Positions 11,201-22,241 of a stretch of DNA of 26,922 nucleotides are shown in pieces. The DNA is taken from NCBI GenBank assembly GCA_025201805.1, contig MU619256.1, forward strand, positions 1 through 26,922, in the 5' to 3' direction. The notes beneath the pieces were generated by a model, which searched no databases, was not told the origin of the DNA, and worked only from the letters and a program-made list of their open reading frames with translations. Every line of letters starts with the position of its first letter. Within the stretch, counting starts at the first letter, position 1. The position numbers and the translations under genes were made by a program. The DNA is from Parasitella parasitica (Eukaryota > Mucoromycota > Mucoromycetes > Mucorales > Mucoraceae).

Positions 11201-14200
11201 AACGTAAACATAACGCACACATTCCTGGAAAGCGCATACAACAGTATGAATCTGATGGATAAACAAAAGAACGTAAGTAAGCAGCCCTCAAGTAGATGCA
11301 AAACACCCACTAAAATACGATCAAATAGACAATCTTCAGTGGCGAAAGAGGCACAGTAGCGCCTTACGAGCTGCGCAACAGGACAGGCTACAACATCATG
11401 GTATGGAATTCAGCCAATCCCAAAGACGGACCGGTGATCCATGAAATCAAAGATGGAGGCAACAAGCCCTGGTGGTTTGAAGATTGGAAAACACGTCGAG
11501 AGACAACCTCGTTTGCAAGCAATAATCTAAATGTTCAAATTGACGGCGCCATGTGGGAGAGCTTGCGCGATATCAAATTAGACACAGAAGGTGAGCATAT
11601 GCATGCACTTCGACCCATGGTTGCAAATGTGCAGCACCGCATTGTGTTCGATGTCAAGCTCGTGGACAATATCAAGATTGTCACTATTCGGTCGTCGCTT
11701 GTCATTGAAAATAGAACGCTGTTGTCCGTGGACGTTGCTTCTATTGACCCCAGTGGCAAAATGGATGGGTCAGTCAAGAAGGTTGCTCCTGGAGAAAACT
11801 ACCCTATCCCTATTGAAAAGGCGTACACCAACAGATTCTGCATTCGACCCGATGGTAAGTTTTTGATCATTTTGTTCATTTGGATTATACGTTATTTACC
11901 CTCCCTCCCTCCCCTCGCCCTTCCCCTCCGCATTGCACATTCAGCCGGATTTGGCTATGGATGGACTGAGAAGACGTTCCACTGGAAAGACTTTGCAAGC
12001 CCTGCAAAACCTCAAAATACGTTCAGCTGTTTAGCCAAAGAAGCTGATAATAACATGCCTCCGTTTATCTTCCAAATCAACGCTCGTCTAGACAAGAATA
12101 GCATATTGTTCGGACAGTATCCCGTCATGGGCATTCGCTTAAGCGCTCCTATCGAGATTGAAAATCTGCTGCCGTTTGACTTTAACTTTCGCATTGTCGA
12201 CAAGACGTCTGGTCAAGATTTCAGCTCTTATCTGCGTAAAGGAGGCGTTACGCCTATTCATGTCATCGAGAATGGCCATTTGGTCTTGCTGAACCTTGAA
12301 ATGCCAGACACCGATTACAAGGGGAGCGAATACGCAATCATTAACACAAAGCGCACTGACGATCTAGACGTTGACCACTCTATTGAGCTTGTGAATCGAA
12401 AAGACAAAAGCAAGCTCAATATCCGCATCAATACTCTGGACATTCCGGATTCAGGTGGGGCCAAGAAATACAGCATCTTCAGCCCGTACATCATCATCAA
12501 CAAAACCGGCCTCCCCATCAGTTTCAAAGAGAAGCCTGCATGGTCTGAGGCTTTATATTCGCTCGGAGAAACCGTTACCATGTCCAAACCTGGTCCTAAA
12601 CCAGAGCCGCTCATGTATTCGTATCCTCGTCTAGACAATGGAAACCGGACTCTGATCCAGGTCGACAAGTCAGAATGGAGCCAACCTTTGAGTTTCGAAG
12701 CTATTGGCAGTGTCTACGATGTCGCTCTACCAAACGCCGGTAGGTCGGAAGAAATACACGTTGGAATCAATGTACAGGAAGGACAAGGCAAATTCAAGCT
12801 TACGAAAGTCATCACCATCACCCCTCGCTTTGTTTTGAGTAACCAGATCGACGAGAACATCCACTATCGTGTACCAGAGACCAAGACTGATTTAATATTG
12901 GAGGCCAACCAACGCATTCCTTTATACAATATCCGGATACAAAACGAAAAGCAGCTGACAATCAAGCTTGAAGGTTACAGCAACTCGTGGTCGGCGCCCT
13001 TCAACATCCAAGATATCGGCGATGTCCATATTCGGCTAACTAATGACTATGGTAACCGCGATACTCTTGTCAAGGTAACCACACTCATTCAAGATGCTAC
13101 CATCTTTATCGTGTTGCGAAACGAGGCCCAAGACAACTGGCCCTATCTCCTGGTCAACAAGACAAATGAAGACATGGTTTTCTATCAAGAGGATCCAGTG
13201 GTTCTGCGGGATGATTATAGCTCGGCTCCTGTTCGAAATCCTCGCATCAAGCGGTACCGCTTGTTGGCAAACACGTCTGTTCCCTACTCGTGGGACCTGC
13301 CTGCTTACAAGGACAAGAAGATTATCCTCAACATCAATGGGAGAGAGAGAAGCATCAATCTACAAGAAATTGGCAACATGCTACCCTTTAGACACACCAC
13401 CCGAGAAGGCACACCTACTATTACCTCCATCGATGTCAAGATTCGTGGATCTCGTCGTATTTTAGAGCTAAAGCCATTCAATCAGAGCGATAGCTTATTC
13501 AAGCCTGTGCCCGAGAACAACAGCCTCGGTCGATCCGGTTCTTCCATATCGGTGTCTTCGGTTGACTCTGTCGCCAAAGAAGGATTTGAAGCTGCTGATA
13601 TGGACATGTCTGTGAATGCTGTCTTCCAGATTCAATTAAAAGAAGTTGGCATCTCGATGATCAGCCGCCAATTGCAAGAATTGGCTTATGTAACCTTCAA
13701 GGGCATCGATCTAAAGCTGACAGATTCAGCCATGTACCATTCGTTACGCTGGAACATTGAATGGGTCCAAATCGACAATCAAATGTACGGCTCAGTGTTT
13801 CCTATCCTTCTTTATCCTACCAATCTGACGGACAATGGTAGCCGTAAGGACAACAAGATACTGCCTACTGTCCAAATGGCCCTCGACCGTGTCAAGGATG
13901 ATTCTCATGGCGTAGTTTACTTCAAGTATTTCTCCATCCTGCTGCAGGAAATGAGCATCGAATTGGACGAAACATTCGTGTACGCTGTCATGGACTTTGT
14001 CCATATTGATGATGGCCAAAAGGCCAGTGACCCAGCCACCGATGCCAAACTCTGGGAGTACACAACTGATATCCCTGATGTCAAGCCCCACGACAACGTT
14101 GCTCAGATTTATTTCGAAGTTTTCAGCATACAGCCTATCCGATTCGATCTGTCCTTCCTCAGGTCTGACCAAGAAGACGGCAAAAGCAATGTGCAGCAAA

Positions 14201-14525
14201 CCAACACACCCCTCATGTACATTGTCAACGCCTTGACCATGGCAATCGGCAACATCAATCAGGCACCATTGAGATTCAATGCTTTGGCTATTGAGAATGT
14301 CATGGCGAGTGGTCCTGATCTAGCAAACCGCATTTCTATTCATTACAGCGATCAGTTGATTTATCAGGTACACCGTATCCTCGGCTCTGCTGATTTCTTG
14401 GGCAACCCTGTAGGCCTGTTTAATAATCTGAGTTCTGGTGTTGCTGAATTGTTCTATGAGCCATGGCAAGGCTTGATTATGAGTGATAGACCGCAGGATT
14501 TAGGCTACGGTATTGCAAAGGTACG

Positions 14526-14563
<38 letters not shown>

Positions 14564-15532
14564 NNNNNNNNNNNNNNNNNNNNNNNNNNNNNNNNNNNNN
14601 NNNNNNNNNNNNNNNNNNNNNNNNNNNNNNNNNNNNNNNNNNNNNNNNNNNNNNATGTAATAAATAGGGATTTGGTGGTTTCGTCAAAAAGAGCGTATTC
14701 GGTGTATCCGACAGCTTCACCAAGTTTACGGGTAGTATCGGTAAAGGTTTATCTGCGGCCACAATGGACAGAGAATACCAAGATAGGCGCAGGATGAACA
14801 TGGCTCGAAACAGACCAAAACATGCTCTTGTAGGTGTTGCTCAAGGCGCAACATCCTTTGCAAACAGTGTCACTAGTGGTTTTTCAGGCCTTGTGGTAAG
14901 TTGCATTACGTTTATATAAAGGTGTATAAATTATGGTATTGAATGGCAGTTTGTAGACTCGTCCTATGGAAGGCGCTACAAAGGATGGTGTTGGTGGATT
15001 TCTCAAAGGCTTTGGAAAAGGCTTGGTTGGTGCCGTTACTAAACCAGTTGTCGGCGTATTTGACTTTACCAGTAATGTAACTGAAGGAATCCGCAACACA
15101 ACTACACCTACGGACACAAACATGATTGAACGTGTGCGCTACCCTCGCTACATTGGCACGGATGGCCTGCTCAAACCCTATTCTCTGCGCGAGGCAATTG
15201 GCCAGCACTGGCTTAAAGACGTGGACGGAGGAAAATATATGGACGATACCTATATTGCCCATTGCCATGTGCAAAACGACGAGCGTGTTGCCATGCTGAC
15301 TACTACGCGTGTCATGCTCATCCACACGCGCAGGCTTTCTGTCGAATGGCAAGAACCGTTTACAGAGATCCAGACGATCAAGCGTGAGCCGACTGGGATT
15401 GCGATTTACTTGCGAAGCATGAGCTGGGAGCCTTTCCTAATTATTTCAGATAAACATAGTAGAGAAGACTTTTTCAAGAAAATTGAAGAGGCTGTAATCA
15501 AGTACAACTCCACTCGTCGCCCTGATCAGTAA
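5255..15532 (+). CDS. VPS13: Vps13 bridge-like lipid transfer protein
   Basis: Exons 5255-5351, 5404-5481, 5538-5650, 5712-6029, 6096-6185, 6234-6995, 7067-11272, 11329-11854, 11945-14520, 14668-14895 and 14957-15532 give 9570 nt, 3189 aa, close to yeast Vps13 (3144). The start MLESVVSTLLNRVLGAYV is the chorein N-terminus. LTIPWNNLRGKPV and IHIRYED follow. APYELRNRTGYNIMVW (about aa 1900) opens the adaptor-binding (VAB/SHR-BD) region, and an ATG2-C-like segment lies near aa 2785. GFGGFVKKSVFGVSDS and KGLVGAVTKPVVGVFDF mark the conserved C-terminal helices, and a PH-like end covers about aa 3084-3189. The family moves glycerolipids in bulk along a hydrophobic groove at organelle contact sites and serves prospore membrane, mitochondrial and endosomal functions. 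Exon 7 is 4.2 kb without an intron. The gap at 14564-14654 lies in intron 9, and flanking frames join cleanly, so the gene looks intact. Confidence 0.95.
14527..14654. other. Poly(T) run and assembly gap inside VPS13 intron 9
   Basis: 37 consecutive T (14527-14563) follow directly on the donor GTACGC, then 91 N (14564-14654). After the gap, ATGTAATAAATAG supplies a branch-like and acceptor sequence. The true length of the homopolymer and intron is unknown; the N count need not be exact. Confidence 0.95.
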
Positions 15533-15541
15533 ATCCTTTGT

Positions 15542-15547
15542 AATAAA
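15542..15547 (+). terminator. Poly(A) signal AATAAA of VPS13
   Basis: AATAAA begins 10 nt after the VPS13 stop and is followed by AT-rich DNA. Position and sequence fit a cleavage signal with a short 3' UTR. Confidence 0.55.
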
Positions 15548-15984
15548 GCTGTTGTAATATACATCATTAGTGTCTCGTGAAAATGTCGCTTCGTTCACTA
15601 GAACATTTTAAATATGTCTTGTAAGAATATCAGGAGAAATTTAGGCAACCAACTCTGGCCATAATACTAATACTCTCGACGCTTACAGTGAATTACATAG
15701 TTAAGACTACATTCAAGTTTCTGAACTCAAACATAAACTGATTATTCACTTTGAAGGATAATCCACTACTTGCCAGTAAATAATCTGTAGGCAAATCCGA
15801 TGATACATTGCGGCTGATAAATTTAGACAAAGGTTGACAAATCCTCGTACATTTGATTCGAGTCATTGCATTGCCGCACGTAAGGTATACTCAATTGTAT
15901 TGCTAAGCTTGAATAGCTTTTGCCACTGCTGCTGTCAATCAACCATCAACTGGAGTTTTAATCTGAACGCACACACAAAAATGC

Positions 15985-16008
15985 AAAAAAAAAAAAAAAA
16001 AAAAAAAA

Positions 16009-16059
<51 letters not shown>
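15985..16059. repeat. Long A tract, 25 A + T + 49 A
   Basis: A run of 25 A, one T, then 49 A ends 47 bp before the AFG2 ATG. Its length as assembled may be inaccurate. It could act as a nucleosome-excluding poly(dA:dT) promoter element or be the remnant of a polyadenylated insertion. No target-site duplication was recognised. Confidence 0.8.
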
Positions 16060-16063
<4 letters not shown>

Positions 16064-16106
16064 CCTGCAAAACAGTGGTTTCTTCAACTGTTTACAATAC
16101 AAAATC

Positions 16107-18499
16107 ATGTCGCTTGAAGTGAGAGCGACTCAGCAACGCAGTGCAGTGCCCATCAGAAGTTATATGTCATTAGAGTTTATGCAAAGCAATGATATTGGCA
16201 CTGGCGATCTTATCAAAATTGTACAAAACGAAAAGGTAAATCGCAGTACAAGTCAATTGGCAAATAGTTTGGCTAACACTGTATCAGATCATCATTGGTA
16301 TTGCATGGCCTTCTCTCACGGTTCCAGTTGATTGTAAGCGTATGCAATTACATTCTCTTTTTTCTCTAGTTAATGACAACCACAGGCATTGAATTAAGCA
16401 CGACATCAAGACTAGGTGGGGCCTTGGAGCTGGGAGCTTTAGTCAATGTTGAAAAGGTAGCAGCAACAACATCATGTTTGGCAGAGGCCATCTATGTACA
16501 GATCAAATTTATATCAACACCTACTTATTCCCTGGATAAAAGTTTCGATATGTTTTTAAAACAATATTTAGGTAGGATGCTATGAATTTGTTATGCTACA
16601 TTCAATAATGGCTGTCAATTTTATTAGTGGAACAAAAATATGCGGCACCATCTCAAATCATAGACTTTCGCTACCTTGGAAGCACATCTAGAATACAAAT
16701 TACCGAGATTGAAAGTTGTAGTCCATCCGACATCTGTATGATCACTCCAAAAACCAAGATCAACCTCGCAACCACCTCACAGCCAGCTAAAGAGTCAGGA
16801 CAACAACAACAGCAGCAGCAGCAACAATCAGGCCAGCAATTAGGCTACGATCAAATTGGAGGATTATCGAAACAGATCGAGATCGTCCGGGAAATGATCG
16901 AAACGCCACTGAACAATCCTGAACTCTTCCTCAAGTATGGGTTGAAACCGCCTCGAGGCGTGCTACTGTTTGGACCTCCAGGCACAGGCAAGACATTGAT
17001 CGCGCGCGCTGTGGCACAAGAGACTGGCGCTCATGCTATCATTGTGAATGGACCCGAGGTCATAAGCAAGTTTTATGGCGAAACCGAGCAAAAACTGCGA
17101 GACCTGTTTGAACAGGCTGTGCAGCATGCTCCTACTGTTATATTTATTGACGAAATCGACTCACTTTGCCCAAAACGAGATGAGGCACCCAGTGAATTAG
17201 AGAAACGGGTGGTTGCAACTTTACTGACTTTGATGGATGGCGCCAACACTGAGCATCAACGCGTGGTCGTCATTGGTGCTACTAATAGACCCAATTCGCT
17301 AGACGAGGCTTTGCGTAGACCTGGCAGATTCGACCGTGAAGTAGAGATTGGTATACCAACATCCGAAGCACGCCTTTCCATCCTACTGACCATAATGAAG
17401 AAAATACCGCACGGGCTGACGCCATCACAGTTGGAGACGCTGGCAAGTAAGTCGCACGGCTATGTAGGCGCTGATTTAGCAGCTGTCTGCAGAGAAGCTG
17501 GGTTAAAGTGCATCAAACGATGTGCTGCTGCGCAAAACGTAGATTTGAGAGTGAATATGCAGGATATGACTGAAGCCATGACTGAAATAAGGCCCAGTGC
17601 CATGCGAGAAATTCTGCTGGAAGTGCCCAAAGTGTATTGGACAGATGTTGGAGGACAAGCAGACATCAAGCAGAGACTGAAGGAATCAGTAGAATGGCCT
17701 CTGCAGCATCCAGAAGTATTTACTAGATTAGGGATTCGACCGCCCAAGGGCATCTTGCTTTATGGACCGCCTGGATGCAGCAAAACGCTAATGGCCAAAG
17801 CACTTGCTACAGAAGCCGGCTCCAATTTTATAGCAGTAAAAGGGCCCGAGTTGTTCAGTAAATGGGTGGGTGAATCGGAAAAGGCAGTACATGAGGTATT
17901 TCGGAAAGCAAGGGCGGCGTCGCCATCAATTGTTTTTTTCGTAGGTGTACAGTGGTAATTAAAGGGCTATTTTTAAACTATATTTAAATTAGGACGAAAT
18001 TGATGCACTCACAGTGAAAAGAGGTTCGTCTGGGGATGGTGGTACCTCGGTGGCCGATAGAGTTTTATCACAACTATTGAATGAACTGGATGGTGTTGAG
18101 GCACTGGTCAACGTAACGGTTGTGGCAGCAACAAATCGCCCTGATATCATTGACGATGCTTTGTTGCGACCAGGCAGAATCGATAGAATTTTGTACGTTG
18201 GACCGCCGAATCTCGAAGCTAGGAAGGAAATATTCAGAATCCAATTAAGGAAAATGAGTATCGGCCAAGATGTTAATGTGGACGAAATAGCGGAAAAGAG
18301 CCAAGGATGTTCAGGCGCAGAAGCTGTTGCTATTTGCCAAGAAGCGGCATTGCTTGCCATGGAAGAAGACATTCATATTGACTCTGTCGAAATGCGGCAT
18401 TTCAGAAAAGCATTAGCTACATTTACTAGGCGCATTACACCAGAGATGATTCAATTTTACAAAGACTTCCAAGATAGGTCTGGATTACAGAGCATTTGA
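16107..18499 (+). CDS. AFG2: Afg2/Drg1 AAA ATPase, 60S ribosome maturation
   Basis: Exons 16107-16235, 16288-16333, 16386-16571, 16628-17940 and 17993-18499 give 2181 nt, 726 aa (yeast Afg2 780). An N-domain (about aa 1-170, with [14 protein letters not shown] aligning to the yeast N-domain) is followed by a glutamine run, then two AAA modules. D1 has Walker A GPPGTGKT (236-243) and Walker B VIFIDEID (291-298). D2 has GPPGCSKT (500-507) and IVFFDEID (555-562), plus Arg fingers in [10 protein letters not shown] and [10 protein letters not shown]. The Cys-Ser variant of the second Walker A, and IRPSAMRE before D2, are hallmarks that separate Afg2/SPATA5 from Cdc48. In yeast the hexamer extracts Rlp24 from cytoplasmic pre-60S particles. 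The third splice acceptor (CACAG at 16381-16385) was chosen because only it restores the N-domain match. The last intron falls exactly before the D2 DEID. Confidence 0.94.
16801..16828 (+). repeat. CAA/CAG trinucleotide run (poly-Q) in AFG2
   Basis: Mixed CAA and CAG codons encode nine consecutive Gln at about aa 178-187, followed by SGQQ. The run lies in the linker between the N-domain and D1, where length variation should be tolerated. Confidence 0.85.
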
Positions 18500-18637
18500 T
18501 TTTGATTTGATTTTTTTTTCTTGTGCTACAACTCCCAATTAAAAAAAGTATTGACTAGGGGTTTATTGTTATTTGGCTTTAATTTGGTTCTTTTTCTGTT
18601 CTTTATTCATTTCTTTTAAAAGAAAACAAATAGCAGT

Positions 18638-20106
18638 ATGATGAAATATAGTATTTCGAGTAAAATCGTCTTACTTGTCGTATTGTTCATATCGTTTGTA
18701 GTAAAATACCATACAAATACAGCTGAACCCAAAAGACGATCGCTATCATTTCCATTTAATCACTCTATAACATCAACAACAAAATCATCAATCATGCGAG
18801 CATCATCAGTCTCGACATCAAACGAAAAATACATTACTTTTTTTACTCACAGTGGCTTCCAAAATCAGTTAATCCAAGGTAAAAATTCGGCTGATATCAG
18901 CGCTTTCAGCTTGACTGATACTTTTTGTTTTCTGCTGTTAGTGGAGAATGGAATTTTGTTAGCTTGGTACCTAAACCGGACACTGATTTTACCAAAGGCT
19001 CTTTTGGGCGAAGCATTCGGTTGGAGTCAATTTCCAAAACTTTATCAGCACCACACCTTTCGTGACACTTCGAATGACTACTGCAAGCAGTTTAAAGATA
19101 GAAAGTCGAGGAAATTAGCATCCTGCCCTGATCCATCAAAGTATGCCTTGGCTTCCTTTGACTGTCTGTTTGATCTGAGTTGGGCAAAACAGCATGTCAG
19201 AATCATAGAAAGAGAGCAGAGCGACTTCAATTGGTTAAAAGATACATTTGGCATTGAAATGAACAATAGAGTTGTCAATACTGGGTCGTACATCGATGGA
19301 GATATCCTGTTTTACAAAGGTTTATTCACTTGATCCAGATTTACATGTGCATTTATTAACAGCCTCGTCTCATGCCAACAGATGAAACCCGTTACGATTG
19401 GCGGATCTATGATAAGCCTGTGAAGCATCGATTTTTAGGGAAATACAACGACAGTTTGGACATAACTCAGTTACAGAATCATACGCAAAAATTGATTCAT
19501 TTTACCAGTTTATTTGGCACCGGCAAATTTCCTATCAAAACGCCAGAAAACATCATTTTCTTTGAGCAGCTTAAAAACAGCATCAAATACAAACATCCTG
19601 CAGTATTAAAAATGACCGAGATTGTGGTGAAAGCCTTGGGAGGACCTGGCAACTTTGTTGGGGCTCATCTTCGAACCGCAGATGGGTTATTCGTCGATGC
19701 AATACCCGGTAACATTCAGCACTTAATTTCCAGTATTCCCAATAACGATGGCGAGATCCCGAACAGTGACAAACTATCCACATGTGTAGCGCTTGCCAAG
19801 CAAAATCGTACCCATCTTGTGTTCTTGGCCACAGATGCGGATCAACCTAGAAATAGCAGTAAATTTCGGGAGCTATGGAAACATTTACCCTGCACGTTTA
19901 CATTGGCCGAAATACTGAAAGAAAAGGACCCCCTATGGAGCCATATGGATCAATACCGAACATCTCATACAGGCCAGAGTATGAGAAAATACCTGATTCC
20001 TCTAATCGATGCACTCGTAGCAAGTCAAGGCGACACATTTGTCGGTACGAAAGGGTCAACATTTTCAGGATACATCAACAGGTTGCACAAATCGTACTGG
20101 AAGTAA
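18638..20106 (+). CDS. Putative O-fucosyltransferase-like type II membrane protein
   Basis: Exons 18638-18878, 18942-19319 and 19382-20106 give 1344 nt, 447 aa. The N-terminus has a short basic-flanked hydrophobic segment (about aa 9-22, KIVLLVVLFISFVV), a signal anchor that would place the rest in the ER/Golgi lumen. After a Ser/Thr-rich stem come three segments typical of GDP-fucose O-fucosyltransferase folds: GFQNQLIQVENGILLAWYLN with RTLILP (substrate-side GxxNQ motif), HLRTADG with the presumed catalytic Arg304, and the C-terminal DTFVGTKGSTFSGYINR. N-x-S/T sites are present (for example NRT, NHS). Intron 1 (63 nt) has no in-frame stop, and the second acceptor was chosen at CCAACAG (ending 19381) because the nearer AG gives a stop. 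The acceptor protein and exact sugar cannot be told from sequence. Alternative: another GT-B enzyme with the same motifs. Confidence 0.8.
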
Positions 20107-20209
20107 AAAATAGCAGGTCTATGTACAATTCCACAACGTATACACTGTACATACAATATAGACACACATAGATGGAATTAGGGGAAAAAAAAATTGTAAA
20201 TATAATGCT
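20107..20209. other. Convergent 3' spacer
   Basis: Only 103 bp separate the stops of the glycosyltransferase-like gene (+) and the Zds-type gene (-), so their 3' ends and transcripts may overlap. No AATAAA is seen on the plus strand here. Confidence 0.6.
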
Positions 20210-20214
20210 TTATT
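20209..20214 (-). terminator. Poly(A) signal overlapping stop codon of the Zds-type gene
   Basis: On the minus strand AATAAA contains the TAA stop of the gene (plus strand TTTATT, with the stop at 20210-20212). It is the first canonical signal at this gene end. Confidence 0.45.
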
Positions 20215-20336
20215 TTTTTTGATACATGGCCAAGGGTATATCATCTTCATCTTCTTGCTGTTGGTGTCGTTGTTTTTGTCTATTGCTTCCTTTTGTAAAT
20301 GAAGGAAGCCATTTCTTGTCTTTTTTCTTGTTGTCG

Positions 20337-20371
<35 letters not shown>

Positions 20372-22241
20372 GAATATAGAATACTTTCTCGTTTTTTTCG
20401 ACTTTTTTCGGTTATCCAGGGATTCGACATCTTCTAATGTAGATGAAGATGAAGTGGAAGATGCGAGTGAGAGGCCATCCGAGTTATCGTCTGAATCTGT
20501 ATCGCTTTCCTGGTCACCGTCAACATCATCGTCGTCGTCTTCCTCTTCGGAACTAGAGTTACTGGTTGAATAGGGTCTTGTTCCTGATTTCTTGTTAATC
20601 TGAGGACGATACTGATGAATATTTCTCGGCTGCTTTGATATAAGGTCCATTGCATTGCTATTTTCAGGTCGAATTTGATTTCGCACCCTTCTCTTTTTGT
20701 TCTTTATTTGCTGCTGTTGCATTCGACATGCCTTTTTAGTCATGACTAGATGCTCCATAGTAGGCGCTGGTTCGTTTTCTGTGTTATTGTTTGTCGATAC
20801 AAGGGATAGATACCAAAACATTAAATTGGAAATAATCACTTGGTCTCTTAATGGACGTCTTGGGTTTGTCAGTTTCAAATGAGAAAGACGATAAATGGCC
20901 CTTTCAGTGTGGATAGGCAATCTTGTGTGATTAAAAACAACTGCTTTGTGGGTCGCATCATCACACTTTAACGATTTCCTGTTGCCGTTGCTGCTACTAT
21001 TACTGTTGCCGTTGTTGTTGTTGATGTTGATGTTGTTACTTTTTTTAGATGAAGGAGAAGAGGCTTTCCGAGAAAACAGGGAAGAGATATTGAACTTTTC
21101 TTGCTTCTCGTCTAGTGTTGGCTTTTTAGATGAGGTAGTAAACATTCTTCGTGGTGACCAGCTTGACTTCTTCTTTAGAGGCGTTGTTTTCATTGAAGGA
21201 GAACAAGAAGAAGAGGAAGGAGCAAGAGATAAATCGATTACTTTTGTGCATGGGCTATTATTATTTTCATCATTGTCAGCGACAGCAACACAATGAGATG
21301 GCCGCTCTTTATCTTGTTCTAATGCAGTGGCCCGTAAATCAATCGCAGAGTCCTTTGGATTCATTACATTTGCCCCTTCAGCTTGCTGTTGCTGTTGGTC
21401 TTGTTTTCGTTGTATTTTTACTTGTTCAGCAGGGACACCATCTCTCTCCTCCTCCTCATCGATACCTTGTTCTTTTTTGAGATTGCCCCTGTTCGTTTCT
21501 TGGGACTCTTCGGTATCTTCAAACGTGTGCATATCAGCATGATCAACTAAAATAAATATAAGCATATGAGTGTATTGGACATTCAAGCAAACCAGCGCCT
21601 TACGCATACCATCAAATGTCAAGTTTTTCTGAGAATATAGGCTATTCACTGCTTCTGGAGATGCCTCCTTATTCGTTGATGAATCATGTTTGAGGGTCCC
21701 TTCTTTGATCGCTGTTTCTTCCAGGTTCTCCTCTTTTGTGTCCCCTTCATTCGGATGACCTCTTTCCAATGCAGCCAGCGTTTGTTCCCTGTCAGCACGT
21801 ATAGCCTCTGCTTCGTCTTCTGCAGTAAAAGAAGCTGATAGCACCGATTTTCTGCGCTTTACAATGGATCGTTTTCTGTTTGCAAAGCTATGAGTTACAA
21901 GTTCGTTTGTTGCGGTTATTGCGGAGGCATCTTCTTTTGGCGTGACATTGTTAGGGGATGTATTGCTGTTGTTGCTGCTCAAGTGTGCATTTGTAAGCCT
22001 GTTTTAATGTAATAAATAAATTTCTTGAATTGCTATATGTAACATAAATGTAGATCTACCAGTAAACCTGTTGCTGCTGTTGCTGATCATTGGAATTTGC
22101 ATTTTCCAGTAGGCATAATGGTATCTCCAATATCCTGGAAAGACCTGTAGCGCTGAGTGATTTTAACGGACTCAGACCAGATTCATTGTTCTGCTGCTGC
22201 TGATCTTTTTGATCTAGAGGGTAAATATAAAAAGTAGACAT
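20210..22241 (-). CDS. Zds-type protein (Zds_C-like block), probable PP2A regulator
   Basis: Exons on the minus strand: 22241-22060, 21998-21610 and 21546-20210, 1908 nt, 635 aa. The recognisable part is at about aa 390-440: LPIHTERAIYRLSHLKL then NPRRPLRDQVIISNLMFWYL. This matches my recollection of the Zds1/Zds2 C-terminal domain, which binds the Cdc55 B subunit of PP2A and influences mitotic entry and exit. Here the block is not terminal: about 195 residues follow, with an acidic run (EEEDDDDDVDGD), a poly-Ser stretch, a poly-Asn run and KKDKK. The N-terminal half is Gln-, Asn- and Ser-rich with basic patches (RKRSIVKRRKS). The exon 1-2 join (donor GTAGAT) was chosen because the nearer GTTTAC donor leads to a stop. 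The start is uncertain: an in-frame ATG lies at 22316, and CCCTCTAG before DQKDQ could be an acceptor of a further upstream exon. Confidence 0.72.
20335..20372. repeat. (GTT)n microsatellite, poly-Asn on the minus strand
   Basis: An uninterrupted GTT/AAC trinucleotide repeat encodes a run of about 12 Asn in the Zds-type protein. Further GTT-rich stretches lie at about 21000-21040 in the same gene. Length polymorphism is likely. Confidence 0.9.

Larger units (their letters stand above)
15533..16106. other. VPS13-AFG2 intergenic region
   Basis: 574 bp without a gene. It contains the VPS13 poly(A) signal near its left end and a very long A tract (15985-16059) near the AFG2 start. An open frame running through the A tract encodes mostly lysine and is an artefact of the homopolymer. 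Confidence 0.7.

Noticed and set aside
15834-16331. Lysine-rich open frame through the long A tract
   Set aside because: Its length comes from the poly(A) homopolymer. The true AFG2 start is the in-frame ATG at 16107, where family similarity begins.
20226-20573. Plus-strand open frames opposite the Zds-type gene (also 20946-21542)
   Set aside because: Ser/Leu/Cys-rich translations of trinucleotide repeats that are coding on the minus strand.
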